Assembly: GCA_029210865.1 (NCBI GenBank)
Contig: JARGGE010000124.1
Span: 1 to 7,722 of the forward strand
Origin: Trueperaceae bacterium
GTDB taxonomy: Bacteria; Deinococcota; Deinococci; Deinococcales; Trueperaceae
Direction of reading: 5' to 3'
DNA: 7,722 nt
Part shown: in pieces, positions 1 through 6,741 of the stretch
Position numbering within the stretch: the first letter of the stretch is position 1
Layout: each line of letters opens with the position of its first letter
The notes under the pieces: generated by a model
Database searches by the model: none
Seen by the model: the letters and a program-made list of their open reading frames with translations, nothing else
What the model was told of the DNA's origin: nothing
Program-made: the position numbers and the translations under genes

Positions 1-651
1 GCCGGCCCACCGCCGGACGAGCCCGCCACCCTGCGCTTGAGCTTCGCCGAGACCCCCGACACGATCGTCGTGAGCCCTGCGCTCGCCGATCGCCAGGTGG
101 TCGTGCGGCCCGAGACGACGCTGGTCGTGCCCCCCGGCGAGCGGGTGACGCTCTACGCCAGCACCCCCGTGTGGATGGCGCTGAAGCTCGAGGTGCGGCG
201 GCCGCGCCGCGGGCGGGCGGCCCCCGGACCGGTCGTGCTCGCCGAGCTGCCGACCGCACGGCCGACCGACACCTGGTTCGGACCGTCGAAGCTCGAGGGC
301 GAGCTCTGCTACGCGGTGCGCACCGCCGCCCGCATGGACGCCGCCGACCTGCCGCTGCGGCCGCACCGGGCCGTGACGCCGGTGACGATCGAGAACCAGG
401 CGGCCACGCCCATGGAGGTGGCGCGCATCGTCGTCCCGATGCCCTTCCTGGCGCTCCACGTCGACCGCGACGGGCGCCTGTGGACCGACGGGGTGCTGCT
501 CACCCGCGAACCCGACCAGGACCTGACGACCAAGGCGACCCCGTCGACCCCCGCGGAGGGCGAGCGGCTCGCGGCGCCGCGGTCGACGACCTCGCTCGGT
601 CAGACGCTCAGCCGGACGGTGAGCCGACTCTTCAAGGTGGACGCGCGATGA
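1..651 (+). CDS. DUF432 family protein, 5'-truncated by window edge
   Basis: The frame is open from base 1 to the TGA at 649-651, giving 216 visible residues. A TTG at 37 could serve as a start, but no ribosome-binding site precedes it and family-like sequence continues upstream, so the gene probably begins outside the window. The protein looks like the C-terminal two thirds of DUF432. It has a proline-rich beta-type stretch (PALADRQVVVRPETTLVVPP, window residues about 27-46), then TDTWFGPSKLEGELCYAVRT (about 88-107) and LPLRPHRAVTPV (about 117-128). The last 50 or so residues are a variable, probably disordered tail. No membrane helix is visible. The function of DUF432 is unknown. From memory, members often lie beside mechanosensitive channel genes, as here, where the stop overlaps the mscS start (ATGA). 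An accessory or regulatory role for the channel is inference. The family call rests on recalled motifs, not a profile search. Confidence 0.72.
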   Translation, partial: AGPPPDEPATLRLSFAETPDTIVVSPALADRQVVVRPETTLVVPPGERVTLYASTPVWMALKLEVRRPRRGRAAPGPVVLAELPTARPTDTWFGPSKLEGELCYAVRTAARMDAADLPLRPHRAVTPVTIENQAATPMEVARIVVPMPFLALHVDRDGRLWTDGVLLTREPDQDLTTKATPSTPAEGERLAAPRSTTSLGQTLSRTVSRLFKVDAR

Positions 652-1541
652 CCGACGACCCCGGCCTCGAGACCTTCGCCTTCCTCGCCGCGCTGGGCAA
701 CCCCGACCTGTGGTGGTCGGTGGCGCGCGCCGCGATCTACCTGATCGCCGGCGCCATCCTCGCGCGCGCGGTCCGCTTCGCCGTGAACCGCTCGCTCACG
801 ACGCTGGAGACCGGCCAACGGGTGCTCCTCGCACGCATCGCGAGCTACACGGTGCTGACGCTCTTCGCCATCTCGGCCATGCGCCAGTTCGGCTTCGACT
901 TCACCGTGCTCCTGGGCGCCGCGGGGATCGTCACGGTCGCGGTCGGCTTCGCCTCGCAGACCTCGGCCTCGAACCTGATCTCGGGGCTCTTCCTGATCCT
1001 CGAGCGCGCCGTGCAGCCCGGCGACGTCGTCACGGTGGGCGGCCGAACCGGCGAGGTCATCTCGGTCGACCTGCTCTCGACCAAGCTGCGCACCTTCGAC
1101 AACCTGCTCGTGCGCATCCCCAACGAGACGATGGTCAAGAGCGAGATCGTCAGCCTCAACCGCTTCCCCATCCGCCGGGTCGACCTGCGGATCGGCGTCG
1201 CGTACGACTCCGACCTCGGCCTGGTGCAGAAGACGCTGTTCGACGTCGCGCACCGCAACCCGCTGTGCCTCGACGAGCCGGCGCCGCTCCTGATCGCCGA
1301 CGGCTTCGGCGCGTCGTCGATCGACTACCTCTTCGCCGTCTGGGCCGCGAGCGAGCACTGGCTGACGCTGCGCAACACGATCACGCGCGAGGTCAAGGAG
1401 GCCTTCGACGCCGCGGGCATCGAGATCCCCTTCCCGCAGCGCACCCTGCAGCCCGGGTCCACCCCGCTGGCGGTGCACCTCGTGGCGGCGCCGCCGACGC
1501 GCGACGCGAGCGCCCCCGGTGACGTGGCCGAGCCGTCGTGA
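648..1541 (+). CDS. mscS: Small-conductance mechanosensitive ion channel (MscS family)
   Basis: This 297-residue protein is close in length to the small three-helix MscS channels, which open under membrane tension and release solutes during hypo-osmotic shock. Membrane segments lie at about residues 22-46, 60-80 and 86-118. The third is the glycine/alanine-rich pore helix (LLGAAGIVTVAVGFASQ from residue 88), followed by the NLISG turn and the RAVQPGDVVTVGGRTGEV start of the beta domain (120-137). The conserved IPNETMVKSEIVSLNR stretch and a cytoplasmic alpha/beta domain come next, ending near residue 265 at the IPFPQRTL motif. A short variable tail follows. The ATG at 648 overlaps the upstream stop and has an SD-like AAGGTGG at 634-640, 7 bases away. 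This supports the start over the longer in-frame extension to 171, which would overlay the DUF432 gene and reads as arginine-rich shadow sequence. Its own stop overlaps the corA GTG. It acts in the inner membrane. Confidence 0.95.
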   Translation: MTDDPGLETFAFLAALGNPDLWWSVARAAIYLIAGAILARAVRFAVNRSLTTLETGQRVLLARIASYTVLTLFAISAMRQFGFDFTVLLGAAGIVTVAVGFASQTSASNLISGLFLILERAVQPGDVVTVGGRTGEVISVDLLSTKLRTFDNLLVRIPNETMVKSEIVSLNRFPIRRVDLRIGVAYDSDLGLVQKTLFDVAHRNPLCLDEPAPLLIADGFGASSIDYLFAVWAASEHWLTLRNTITREVKEAFDAAGIEIPFPQRTLQPGSTPLAVHLVAAPPTRDASAPGDVAEPS

Positions 1542-2659
1542 CGCGCCGCCGCGGTCCGCGGCGCGTGCGCGCCCCGCTCGCCCCCAGCGCCCGCAAGGCG
1601 GGGCTCGAGCCGGGCGAGCTCGTCTACACCGGCATCGAGCGCGACGACGAGGTCAAGGTCCACGTCACCGTCTACGACGCCGACGGCTTCGACGAGCGGC
1701 TCGACGCGCCGGTCCAGGTAGGCCTCGACGCCATCGCCGCGACCGCGGTCCAGCCGGCCGGCCGCGTCACGTGGGTCGACGTCGGCGGCGTCCACGACCT
1801 CGACGTGCTGCGCGCCTTCGGCCTCGCGCTCGGCCTCCACCCGCTCACGCTCGAGGACGTCGCCCACGTGGGGCAGCGCCCGAAGGCCGAGCCCTTCGAC
1901 GGCTACCTCTTCCTGGCGCTGCGGACCCTGCACGTCGCGCCGGCGGTCGGCGACGTCGCCCCGGCGCTGCGCGACGAGCAGGTCTCGGTGGTCGTGCGCG
2001 GCGACCTGGTCGTCACCTTCCAGGAGCGCCCGACCGAGCGCTTCGAACCGGTCCGCGAGCGGGTGCGCCGCGGTCGCGGGCGCATGCGGCAGGGCGGCGC
2101 CGGGTACCTGACCTACACGCTGCTCGACGGCATCGTCGACCAGGGCTTCGTGGCGCTCGAGGCGCTCTCCGATCAGCTCGAGCGGCTCGAGGAACGCGTG
2201 CTCGACGCGTCGGCGCCGCGCGTGCTCGAGCACCTGGTGCAGCTCAAACGCGAGCTGGCGCACCTGCGCCGGGTGGCCTCGCCCACCCGCGAGCTGCTCG
2301 CCGCCCTGCGCCGCGACGCGCCCGCCGAGCTGGGGGCAGTGGTGCTCACCGACCTGCGCGACGTGCACGACCACGCCATGCACGTGCTCGACGCCACCGA
2401 CACCCTCCGCGAGGTGGCCGGGAGCCTGCAGGAGACGTACGCGGCGAGCGTCGCCAACCGCATGAACGAGGTCATCAAGGTGCTCACCGTCTTCACCGCG
2501 CTCTTCATGCCCCTGACCTTCGTGGTGGGCGTGTACGGGATGAACTTCCGGCACATGCCCGAGCTCTACTGGCCCTGGGGCTACGCCGCCGTCTGGGGCC
2601 TCATGGTCGCGATCACCCTCGGCCTGCTCGTCTGGTTCCGCCGCCGCCGCTGGCTCTGA
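1538..2659 (+). CDS. corA: Magnesium/cobalt transporter CorA
   Basis: CorA forms a pentameric inner-membrane channel for Mg2+ and Co2+ uptake. At 373 residues the protein is slightly longer than the usual 315-350 because of a basic, proline-rich N-terminus (residues 1-25). The cytoplasmic domain carries HPLTLEDVAHVGQRPK at 101-116 and the DGYLFLALR stretch just after. A long alpha-helical region follows, ending in the first membrane helix (about 311-332). The diagnostic YGMN selectivity motif is at 333-336 and continues as FRHMPEL. The second membrane helix is at about 346-366, and the protein ends in a basic FRRRRWL tail, as expected on the cytoplasmic side. The GTG start at 1538 shares the tetranucleotide GTGA with the mscS stop. 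No strong SD is seen, so translational coupling is likely. Membership of an operon with DUF432 and MscS suggests joint control of ion or osmotic balance (inference). Confidence 0.95.
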   Translation: MTRRRGPRRVRAPLAPSARKAGLEPGELVYTGIERDDEVKVHVTVYDADGFDERLDAPVQVGLDAIAATAVQPAGRVTWVDVGGVHDLDVLRAFGLALGLHPLTLEDVAHVGQRPKAEPFDGYLFLALRTLHVAPAVGDVAPALRDEQVSVVVRGDLVVTFQERPTERFEPVRERVRRGRGRMRQGGAGYLTYTLLDGIVDQGFVALEALSDQLERLEERVLDASAPRVLEHLVQLKRELAHLRRVASPTRELLAALRRDAPAELGAVVLTDLRDVHDHAMHVLDATDTLREVAGSLQETYAASVANRMNEVIKVLTVFTALFMPLTFVVGVYGMNFRHMPELYWPWGYAAVWGLMVAITLGLLVWFRRRRWL

Positions 2660-2692
2660 CCCTCCGATCGGCCGTCCCCCACCCCTCGCCCT

Positions 2693-2698
2693 AGGAGG
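2693..2698 (+). promoter_or_regulatory. Ribosome-binding site of the DinB-like gene
   Basis: AGGAGG is a perfect anti-16S complement, 5 bases before the GTG at 2704. It fixes the start of the DinB-like gene. It is the only canonical Shine-Dalgarno in the window, in contrast to the overlapping and putatively leaderless starts elsewhere. Confidence 0.85.
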
Positions 2699-2703
2699 CC
2701 CCC

Positions 2704-3177
2704 GTGCCCGCTCCGCTCCACACGTCGACCGACGCGCTCCGCCACGTCCTCGTCACGCTCGATGATCGCTTCGAGCACGCCGTCGGCGACGCGCCGAGCG
2801 GCTTCGCCGCCTTCGAGGCCGGTCAGGGCGCGCGCACGCCGCTCGCGCTGGTCCGCCACGTGCGGGGCCTGATGCGCTTCGCCGCCGCGCTCTGGGCGGG
2901 CACCGAGCTCGACGAGGCGCCGCCGCTCGACTGGGCGTCCGAGGTCGCCGCCTGGCGCCACGACCTCGCCGCCCTCGACGCCCTCTTCCGCGCCCAGCCC
3001 ACGCCGTCGGGATCGGTCGGCGCGCATCAGGTGCTCCAGGGACCGCTGCTCGACGCGGCCACCCACATCGGCCAGCTCACGCTGCTGCGGCGCTTGGCCG
3101 GGGCGCCGGTCGAGCGGCGCAGCTACTGGCAGGTCTCGATGGCCGAGCTCGACGCGGCGACCACCCCCGCGCGCTGA
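2704..3177 (+). CDS. DinB/YfiT-like superfamily protein
   Basis: This 157-residue soluble protein has the predicted four-helix pattern of the DinB/YfiT superfamily, whose members are often metal-binding and include thiol-dependent transferases. The first conserved histidine lies in TPLALVRHVRGLMRF (H52). The C-terminal helix carries LLDAATHIGQLTLLRRLAG (H121 followed by Q124), then APVERRSYWQV, which matches a common subgroup of unannotated DinB-like proteins as I recall them. The third histidine of a classical DinB metal triad is not obvious, so metal binding is uncertain. The substrate is unknown. The GTG start is set by the AGGAGG at 2693-2698. The gene follows corA by 44 bases with no clear terminator between, so it may be the last gene of the same transcript or have its own promoter. 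Its stop codon is 3 bases from the convergent hisG stop. Confidence 0.75.
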   Translation: MPAPLHTSTDALRHVLVTLDDRFEHAVGDAPSGFAAFEAGQGARTPLALVRHVRGLMRFAAALWAGTELDEAPPLDWASEVAAWRHDLAALDALFRAQPTPSGSVGAHQVLQGPLLDAATHIGQLTLLRRLAGAPVERRSYWQVSMAELDAATTPAR

Positions 3178-3180
3178 CGC

Positions 3181-3804
3181 TCAGTACGCGCCGGGCAGCG
3201 TCCGCAGGGCGTCGATCAGGCCGCGCAGCGCGTCGCCCTTGACCTTCAGCGCCGCGCGGTTGACCACGAAGCGGGCGCTGGAGCGGAGCAGCACGTCGAC
3301 CTCCTCGAGGTCGTTCGCGGCGAGCGTGGCGCCGGTCTGCACGACGTCGACGACCGCGTCGGCGAGGCCCGTCAGGCACGCCAGCTCGACGTTCCCGGTC
3401 AGCTTGACCACCTCGGCGCCGCTGCCGAGCCGGCGCAGGTACTCCCCGGTGAGGCGCGGGTACTTCGACGCGACCCGCTCGATGGTGCCGTGCGCCCCGC
3501 GCGGGCGGATGAGCGACAAGCGGCAGGCGGCGAAGCCGAGGTCGACCGGCTCCACCAGCCGCGCACCGGCCTCGAGCAGCACGTCCTTGCCGACCACGCC
3601 GGCGTCGGCCACCCCCAGCTCGACGTAGGTGGGGACGTCGCCGTTGCGCATCTCGATGACGACCGCGTCGCCGGCGTCGTAGCGCAGCGCGCGGTCGCCG
3701 CCGCCGTCCGTGAGGCTCAGGCCGGCCGCGCGGAAGGCCGCGACGCTCTCGTCCTTCACGCGCCCTTTCGGGAGCGCCAGCACGAGCTTGCCGGGCGCGG
3801 TCAC
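3181..3804 (-). CDS. hisG: ATP phosphoribosyltransferase, catalytic subunit, short form
   Basis: HisG condenses ATP with PRPP to give phosphoribosyl-ATP, the committed and feedback-controlled step of histidine synthesis, in the cytoplasm. The 207-residue length is that of the short form, which lacks the C-terminal regulatory domain of the roughly 300-residue enzyme and works with HisZ. Landmarks are LALPKGRVKDES (9-20), the GVADAGVVGKDVL stretch (64-76), ASKYPRLTGEY (112-122), LTGNVELACLTGLAD (135-149) and the PRPP-binding segment DVVQTGATLAANDL (153-166). The GTG at 3804 shares GTGA with the hisZ stop and has GAGGG (plus positions 3811-3815) six bases upstream, so both coupling and an SD support this start. 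A longer in-frame extension to 4947 is arginine-rich shadow sequence across hisZ. No terminator follows; the convergent DinB-like gene ends 3 bases away. Confidence 0.96.
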   Translation of the reverse strand: MTAPGKLVLALPKGRVKDESVAAFRAAGLSLTDGGGDRALRYDAGDAVVIEMRNGDVPTYVELGVADAGVVGKDVLLEAGARLVEPVDLGFAACRLSLIRPRGAHGTIERVASKYPRLTGEYLRRLGSGAEVVKLTGNVELACLTGLADAVVDVVQTGATLAANDLEEVDVLLRSSARFVVNRAALKVKGDALRGLIDALRTLPGAY

Positions 3805-5045
3805 GCGCCGCCCTCGGCCGTCGCGCCGTCGCGGTCGCCGGTCGCGGCGCTCGCCGCGTCGGCCGGGCCCGCCAACAGCGCCTCCAGGCGGGCGCGGTCG
3901 CCCGTGTCGCCGGCGATCGCCTCGAGGCGCCCGTCGGCGAGCAGGTAGGGGATGCGGCGCGCGCGCGCCTCGTCCAGGGCGCCCGCGCGGTCGGCGTGGA
4001 GCGCGCGCACGACGCGGACGCCGCCCGCCCGCAGGCGCCGCGCCCCGGGATCGTCGATGGCCAGCACCTGCGGCGCGGGTTCCGGGGCCGGCCGCACGCC
4101 GTGGATCGCGCGCATCAAGCGCTCGACGCCGATCGAGAAGCCCGCCGCGGCCGGGAGGAGGGCACCGTCGTACCGACCGCCGCCCAGGAGCGGCTGGCCG
4201 AAGTCGGGGGTGTAGGCCCGGAAGGTGACGCCGGTGTAGTAGGCCAGCCGCCGCGCCATCGCGAGGTCGAGCGCCAGGTCGCTCGCGTCCTCGAACTCGG
4301 CGAGCACCCCCTCGAGGCGGTCGATCTCGCGCAGCGGCTCGGGCCAGGGGGCCACCGCGCGCGCGTGGTCGAGCACCTCGCGGCCGCCGTAGAGGTCGGG
4401 CACCTGGAGCAGCGCGGCGGCCGGCGCGCCGTCGGCCAGGTCGAGGCCCACGCGCACGAGCAGGTCGCGCAAGTCGCTGCGGTCCTTGCGGTCGATCGCG
4501 TCCGCCACCGCGTCGCGCTCGGTGCGCGGCACCCCGGCGACGTCGAAGAGCGCCCGGACGAAACCGGGGTTGCCGACCTCGAGCACCGGGCGCAACCCCA
4601 CCGCGCGCACGGAGGCGCGCGCGAGGTGCAGGATCTCGGCGTCGGCGCGGGCGTTCGAGACCCCGATCAGTTCGAGGCCGACCTGGGTGAACTCGCGCGT
4701 GCGCGCCAGCTCGGGGTCGATCGCGTGCCAGACGGTCCCGGCGTAGCAGAAGCGGAGCGGACGGCGCGCCCCGCCGGCGACGGCCGGGTGGTGGCTGCGC
4801 ACCAGCCCCGCCAGCGCCGGCGTGAAGTCGCTGCGCAGCGCCAGGACGCCGCTGTCGCGGTCGGCGAGCTTGAACGATTGGGCCGCGCGCGGATGCGCCG
4901 GGTCGTAGCGCTCGAGCGAGGGCACCTCGACGAGGTCGTACCCCCAACTGCGGTAGAGGTCGCGCAAGGTGTCGACCACGTCGGCCCGTCGCGCGGCCCC
5001 GTCCGGCAGGACGAAGCGGGTACCGTCCGGGACGGACGTGATCAC
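3801..5045 (-). CDS. hisZ: ATP phosphoribosyltransferase regulatory subunit HisZ
   Basis: HisZ is a catalytically dead paralogue of class II histidyl-tRNA synthetase. It assembles with short-form HisG, is needed for activity and mediates histidine feedback. The 414-residue product keeps the synthetase fold marks: the LRDLYRSWGYDLVEVPSLE opening (27-45), a motif-2-like LALRSDFTPALAGLVR (68-83), RRLAYYTGVTFRAY (about 265-278) and motif 3 GGGRYDG...GFSIGVERL (288-310). The LVRGLDYY-type HisRS signature is replaced by MARRLAYY, which argues for HisZ rather than a true synthetase, as does the adjacent short hisG. Residues 320-390 form a degenerate C-terminal domain, and the last 25 or so are Ala/Gly/Asp-rich and probably flexible. 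The GTG at 5045 overlaps the upstream stop (GTGA), and the homology begins a few residues later. An in-frame extension to 5507 is a shadow of the membrane-protein gene. Confidence 0.93.
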   Translation of the reverse strand: MITSVPDGTRFVLPDGAARRADVVDTLRDLYRSWGYDLVEVPSLERYDPAHPRAAQSFKLADRDSGVLALRSDFTPALAGLVRSHHPAVAGGARRPLRFCYAGTVWHAIDPELARTREFTQVGLELIGVSNARADAEILHLARASVRAVGLRPVLEVGNPGFVRALFDVAGVPRTERDAVADAIDRKDRSDLRDLLVRVGLDLADGAPAAALLQVPDLYGGREVLDHARAVAPWPEPLREIDRLEGVLAEFEDASDLALDLAMARRLAYYTGVTFRAYTPDFGQPLLGGGRYDGALLPAAAGFSIGVERLMRAIHGVRPAPEPAPQVLAIDDPGARRLRAGGVRVVRALHADRAGALDEARARRIPYLLADGRLEAIAGDTGDRARLEALLAGPADAASAATGDRDGATAEGGA

Positions 5046-5584
5046 GACCGCTCGGCCCGCCCGTCGTCGCTCGCGGCGGGAACGGTCGGCGCCGCGGCGG
5101 GCGCGCGATCGGCGGCGCCGCGCTGGGACGCCCCGGTGCGGCGCGCCTCGTCGGCGCGGCGCCGCGCGGCGGCGACCTCGCGCCGGGCGCGCACCTCGGC
5201 CCCCGTGGGGGGCACCTCGAAGCCGCCCCACAGCAAGAGCGCCGCGAGCACGAGCGCGACCGCGAGCCCGGCGACGTTGCCCACGGTGAAGAGGCCGTCG
5301 ATGGTCATGCTGGCGATCCGCCCGAGCGCGACGCCGGCCCACAGGAGCCCCATGGCGCGGAGGACCAGCGCGGCGCGCGGACGCTGCGGCAGCGCCCACA
5401 ACAGGAGCGCCCCCATCGTGACGAAGAGCGCGCCGTAGGTGGCGCGGACCTCGGAGACCGCCCGGGGGGCGACGAGCTCGAAGCCGAGCATGCCGGCGGC
5501 GAGCCACGGGTTCAGGAGGCTGAGCAGGCCCAGCACCAACACGATCCCGGCGGCGGCGTACGTGAGCTGCGTTCGGGTCGTCAT
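5042..5584 (-). CDS. Four-helix integral membrane protein, DUF4345-like
   Basis: This 180-residue protein has four predicted membrane helices, at about residues 9-35, 48-66, 72-92 and 98-122. A charged Arg/Ala-rich tail of about 55 residues (123-180) follows. Conserved-looking features are PRAVSEVRATYGALF (40-54), RAMGLLWAGVALGRIASM (76-93) and the DG at 96-97. The RxxYG, ALGR and DG pattern matches my recollection of the DUF4345 family, whose function is unknown. The ATG at 5584 overlaps the proB stop (ATGA), and its own stop overlaps the hisZ GTG (GTGA), so it is translated within the proB-hisZ-hisG operon. An extended -10-like TGGTAGCAT lies 9 bases upstream, inside proB. No catalytic motif is visible. 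The tail's coil-like, basic composition could simply reflect GC-driven codon content. The family assignment is moderate and the function is unknown. Confidence 0.65.
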   Translation of the reverse strand: MTTRTQLTYAAAGIVLVLGLLSLLNPWLAAGMLGFELVAPRAVSEVRATYGALFVTMGALLLWALPQRPRAALVLRAMGLLWAGVALGRIASMTIDGLFTVGNVAGLAVALVLAALLLWGGFEVPPTGAEVRARREVAAARRRADEARRTGASQRGAADRAPAAAPTVPAASDDGRAERS

Positions 5585-6711
5585 CGTGCGTGCATGCTAC
5601 CAGAGGGGTCGAGCCAGACGAGGTTGTCGCGGTGGACGACCTCGTCGAAGTCCTTCGCGCCCAACACGTCGGCGATCTCGCGCGTCTGGCGACCGCGGAT
5701 GCGGTCGACCGCGTCGCGGTGGTAGTTCACCAGGCCCCGCGCGACCACGGTCCCGTCGTGCACCACCTCGACCGCGTCGCCGAAGGCGAAGGCGCCGGAG
5801 GCGGCCAGCAGCCCCGAGGGCAGCAGGCTGCGCCCGGCCGCCAGCGCCCGCCGCGCCCCCGCGTCGATCTCGAGGCGGCCGCGGATCGGCTGCTCGACGA
5901 TCCACCCCTTGCGCGCCGAGGTCGTCCGCTTGGGCACGAAGCGCGTCCCGCGCACCTCGCCGCGCGCCAGGGCCTCGAGGCCGGCGCCGCCCCCGCCGAT
6001 CACCAGCATCTCGATGCCCGCGCGGGTGGCGATGCGCGCCGCGCGGAGCTTCGTCACCATGCCGCCCGTCCCGCGCGTCGAGCCCGGGTCACCGGCCTCG
6101 GCCACGAGCGCGTCGAGGTCCTCGACGACCTCGAGGCGGCGGGCGTCGGGGAATCGCCGCGGGTCGCGGTCGTGCAGCCCGTCGACGTCGGTCAGGACGA
6201 CCAACAGGTCGGCGTCGACCAGGTACGCCACCCAGGCCGAGAGCGTGTCGTTGTCGCCCAGCTTCAGCTCGGCCGTGGCCACGCTGTCGTTCTCGTTCAC
6301 CACCGGCACGACGCTCAAACGCAGCAGCGCCTCGAGCGCGTTCTTGGCGTTGACGTAGCGCTCGCGGTCCTGGACGTCGCTGGCGCTCAGGAGCAGCTGC
6401 GCCACCGGCCGCGGCGCCAGCGCCCGCTCCCAGTCGAGCATCAAGAGCGCCTGCCCCACCGCCGCGGCCGCCTGCTTGTCGGGCAGCGTGAGGGGCAGCG
6501 ACAGGTTCAGGCGCGCGCGCCCGGCAGCGCCGGCCCCCGACGAGACGAGCACCAGCTGCGCGCCGAGCTGCTCGGCGAGCACCTGGGCGCCGCGCGCAAT
6601 CGACCACATCGCGGGCGGATGGATGCGCCCGCCGGCGTCGGTGAGCGAGCTGGTGCCGACCTTGACGACGAGGCGGCGCGCGCGTGTGGGCAGGGGCGGG
6701 GGGGCGGCCAC
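5581..6711 (-). CDS. proB: Glutamate 5-kinase with C-terminal PUA domain
   Basis: ProB phosphorylates glutamate with ATP to gamma-glutamyl phosphate, the first and feedback-inhibited step of proline synthesis. With the GTG at 6711 the protein has 376 residues, the usual size for the two-domain form. The amino-acid kinase domain shows RRLVVKVGTSSL (12-23), VLVSSGAGAAGR (54-65), DKQAAAAVGQ (78-87), VVNENDSV (137-144), KLGDNDTLSA (150-159), LTDVDGL (173-179) and GTGGMVTKL (214-222). The PUA domain starts near residue 277 (RGRLEIDAGA), with SGLLAASGAFAFGDAV in its core. Most ProB proteins have SSGAVAAG where this has SSGAGAAG. A second GTG at 6729 would add six residues. I prefer 6711 because a TAGACT hexamer sits 7 bases upstream, fitting a leaderless start, and neither GTG has an SD. 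No proA lies in the window. The stop overlaps the next ATG. Confidence 0.96.
   Translation of the reverse strand: MAAPPPLPTRARRLVVKVGTSSLTDAGGRIHPPAMWSIARGAQVLAEQLGAQLVLVSSGAGAAGRARLNLSLPLTLPDKQAAAAVGQALLMLDWERALAPRPVAQLLLSASDVQDRERYVNAKNALEALLRLSVVPVVNENDSVATAELKLGDNDTLSAWVAYLVDADLLVVLTDVDGLHDRDPRRFPDARRLEVVEDLDALVAEAGDPGSTRGTGGMVTKLRAARIATRAGIEMLVIGGGGAGLEALARGEVRGTRFVPKRTTSARKGWIVEQPIRGRLEIDAGARRALAAGRSLLPSGLLAASGAFAFGDAVEVVHDGTVVARGLVNYHRDAVDRIRGRQTREIADVLGAKDFDEVVHRDNLVWLDPSGSMHAR
5594..5602 (-). promoter_or_regulatory. Possible internal extended -10 before the membrane-protein gene
   Basis: On the minus strand TGGTAGCAT (TGnTAnnnT) ends 9 bases before the ATG at 5584, inside the last codons of proB. 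This is one of the AT-richer patches of the operon, with codons tct, ggt, gca and cga in an otherwise G/C-ending gene. No -35 consensus is visible. It could start a nearly leaderless internal transcript for the membrane protein, hisZ and hisG. Motif evidence only. Confidence 0.35.
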
Positions 6712-6718
6712 GGGCGCC

Positions 6719-6724
6719 AGTCTA
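6719..6724 (-). promoter_or_regulatory. Putative -10 element of a leaderless proB transcript
   Basis: TAGACT on the minus strand lies 7 bases before the GTG at 6711, which puts the expected transcription start at or next to the start codon. No -35 match to TTGACA is seen. The short -10-to-start distance mirrors the asd side. Confidence 0.5.
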
Positions 6725-6729
6725 CCCAC

Positions 6730-6741
6730 GCGCCCGGGCGC
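6730..6741. repeat. 12-base palindrome in the proB-asd intergenic region, with a 9-base partial copy nearby
   Basis: GCGCCCGGGCGC is a perfect palindrome just upstream of the proB -10 element. Its core CGCCCGGGC recurs at 6788-6796, upstream of the asd -10. A separate 5-base inverted repeat, GGTCC (6758-6762) and GGACC (6769-6773), lies between them. These could be operator-like, but such words are common by chance in DNA this GC-rich. Confidence 0.3.

Noticed and set aside
171..647. N-terminal extension of MscS by 159 residues
   Set aside because: The segment is Arg/Ala/Pro-rich and occupies the wrong frame of the DUF432 gene; the ATG at 648 with an SD-like site and stop overlap explains the real start.
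1325..2554. 409-residue open frame on the minus strand over mscS and corA
   Set aside because: It is rich in Arg, Glu, Val and His with no family motif and lies antisense to corA, whose frame carries GMN and clear helices. It is a product of G/C-ending codons.
1519..2694. 391-residue open frame on the plus strand over corA
   Set aside because: Arg/Ala/Pro low-complexity translation of the wrong frame of corA.
2660..2703. Possible terminator or promoter between corA and the DinB-like gene
   Set aside because: Only CCCTAGG-type short palindromes and a pyrimidine-rich run are seen; there is no stable hairpin with a T-run and no -10/-35 pair.
3801..5045. Histidyl-tRNA synthetase (hisS) instead of hisZ
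   Set aside because: The LVRGLDYY signature is replaced by MARRLAYY, the C-terminal domain is degenerate, and the next gene is short-form hisG.
3996..5438. 480-residue open frame on the plus strand over hisZ and the membrane-protein gene
   Set aside because: Antisense shadow with no recognisable motif; the minus-strand genes are unambiguous and overlap each other neatly.
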